From NCBI GenBank assembly GCA_934045905.1, contig OW203763.1, forward strand, positions 45,967,941 through 46,031,940: a DNA stretch of 64,000 nucleotides. Direction: 5' to 3'. Positions within the stretch are counted from its first letter, which is position 1. The number at the start of each line of letters is the position of its first letter. This DNA comes from Leuctra nigra. Its lineage: Eukaryota > Arthropoda > Insecta > Plecoptera > Leuctridae. Below are positions 62,407 to 64,000 of the stretch, in pieces. Below the pieces are notes generated by a model. That model was not told the origin of the DNA and did not search any database. It saw only the letters and a list, made by a program, of their open reading frames with translations. Made by a program: the position numbers and the translations under genes.

Positions 62407-62699
62407 TAGAAGGAAACAACCCCTCATTATCAACCAATTGATCTCATCCCTCTTCATGCTCTCCCCATCCCAGATCAAACCAACAATACAAATTACTAAA
62501 AATGAAGTAAATATGCGAGGAATAAAATTTCCGTTTTTATCTAATAGGGGAGCCTAGCCTAAAATGGCATACTAGGGTAAAATGAATTATCGCTGTAGGT
62601 ATTTCAATGTTCTAGTGATCTTTTCGTTGTGATTAGATTAGATTAGTTTGGTTTAATGGCGCGTCAACGACGAGGTTATATTGCGCACATTATTTGTTA

Positions 62700-63085
62700 T
62701 ATTTAACTTTGTTGATCATAATTGGAGAGCAAGGGGAGGTGGTCGACCTAACGGGCCCGATCCGGAGGAGTCTAGCACTGGTGGGAAGGCCAGGCCGGAA
62801 TGGGGACGGACCGGGGGGTGTGAGGATTCGGGCCGACTGAACCCGATTTCAGGGGGGTCACCATCTCGAGGGGGGAGGCCGGCCCGAGGGGACCGCAAAT
62901 TCACGGGAGGGCATGGTTAGGCCGACCCTGGCTGCTCTTGGTCTGGGCCTCACCACTGATCTGTCCGGCATGGGTAACCCTTACACATGATCATATGCTC
63001 GCCGGCGTAGCTGCAATGGATCATTGGCCAACACAAACCCCACCACCGCGATAAGGTGACAGCCGTCGGTGGGTTTTTCGTTGTG
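62700..63085 (-). mobile_element. GC-rich block resembling a LINE 5' leader
   Basis: A sharp GC-rich island in AT-rich DNA. On the minus strand it begins ACGGCTGTCACCTTATCGCG and continues GTGGTGGGGTTTGTGTTGGC, CAATGATCCATTGCAGCTAC, then GGTGAGGCCCAGACCAAGAG. This arrangement resembles the conserved 5' leader of L2-like non-LTR elements (recognition from general familiarity, not a search). No RT follows in the window. Confidence 0.45.
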
Positions 63086-64000
63086 ATTTATTTATAATAT
63101 GTAGCTGCGAATACACTCAATGGTGTTGATTTATTTTATGTGTTGGATAAAGAATAAATGATATTCAACGGAAAATATCATATAAATTTGCTCATGAAAA
63201 TATACCAATGCCATTACCCTACCTATCCGGGCAAACGGATTTTGGTACTGTTTTATAAATTGCAATTTATAAAATAGAACACCAATTTATCTGGTAATAT
63301 TTATAATATTAGAATGTTGTAGAATATTTTGTCAATAATCATGTAGAATTAATTCGTTTGTGATATATGATAATTCTTTATTTGTAAAAATAGTAATTAT
63401 GTTAAATTGTAAGTGGGGATACCCATATAAGCGAGGGTGGATCCTTACTTGTGTATGGGCACCATAGAGCCAGTAATAATAGTCGGTAATGTGTGTATTA
63501 TTACATACAGATTATCTTAAAACAACACTGATCAGCTAGTCACTATCATCAATAATAAACGTGAGTATGTGATAATTAAAAACATCAAAATAGTAGGAAC
63601 ATATCGGAACACCTATTGTGAACCAACTGCCAACAAAAAAATGTTTCCTTTTGGTAAGCCGTCTTAGGCGATGCTTCCCTAATGAGAGAAGTTTCAATCA
63701 AGACGATTGGACATCATATGTTACTGGAATTTCCTTTAACTTATAGAAAAATGCCACTGCAATATAATATCCTGATTTATTTAACCTTTTGGCGAATTGC
63801 AATAAAGGTGATATCTATGGTGATATATAGTTGTTATAGGAAACTCAAAGGAGAAGTGTTTTCAGTTCAAAACGAAATGTTTGCTCTTGATTTCTAGATA
63901 ATTGCCCTTTCACATGTCAAATGAAAGCAATCAATGAGCTACAATTATTTTGGGTTCAACCATTGCTGAATAGCTACTTGAAATTACTGTCCGAGAAAGA

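Overview
The window is animal nuclear DNA: AT-rich, intron-dominated and full of transposon debris. Its only supported host gene is a vitellogenin (egg-yolk precursor) on the minus strand. Exon layout, GT-AG introns, an N-terminal lipoprotein domain, a short serine/basic linker with an RPKR cleavage motif and the start of a von Willebrand D domain point to an insect. A hemipteran with large introns is my best guess; species and order are inferred, not proven.

Layout, right to left (gene direction). 59.0-64.0 kb is upstream DNA with no recognisable gene; a perfect AGGTCA direct repeat spaced by 2 bp lies about 90 bp before the start codon. The start codon is at 58,925. Exons 1-20 run down to 6,487, giving 4,842 coding nt (1,614 codons). 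Every exon-exon phase agrees, provided exon 14 is read as three pieces separated by two very short introns. 1-6,486 is the beginning of the next intron, so the end of the vWFD domain and the C-terminus lie outside the window.

The striking feature is that at least five large minisatellites are seeded exactly on exon/intron borders of this gene and carry the splice site in nearly every unit. These are a 33-bp donor array and a 78-bp acceptor array at the two ends of intron 5, a 42-bp acceptor array before exon 17, an 89-bp donor array after exon 18 and a 71-bp acceptor array before exon 20. A sixth, degenerate array of donor-like GTAACATT starts at the first base of intron 3. Together they occupy roughly 18 kb and should present on the order of 190 extra donors and 140 extra acceptors in one pre-mRNA. 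In each case the exon-proximal copy is the only one, or the simplest one, that keeps the reading frame. The first roughly 14 units of the 33-bp array are an exception: they would each add 11 residues in frame.

The introns also hold a LINE nested inside a foldback element (29.6-33.9 kb), a 2-kb foldback with a nested poly(A) retroposon (41.3-43.3 kb), three copies of a TACACT-type MITE, a 497-bp MITE inside the 42-bp array, a tRNA-derived SINE family, three LINE fragments and other tandem and inverted repeats.
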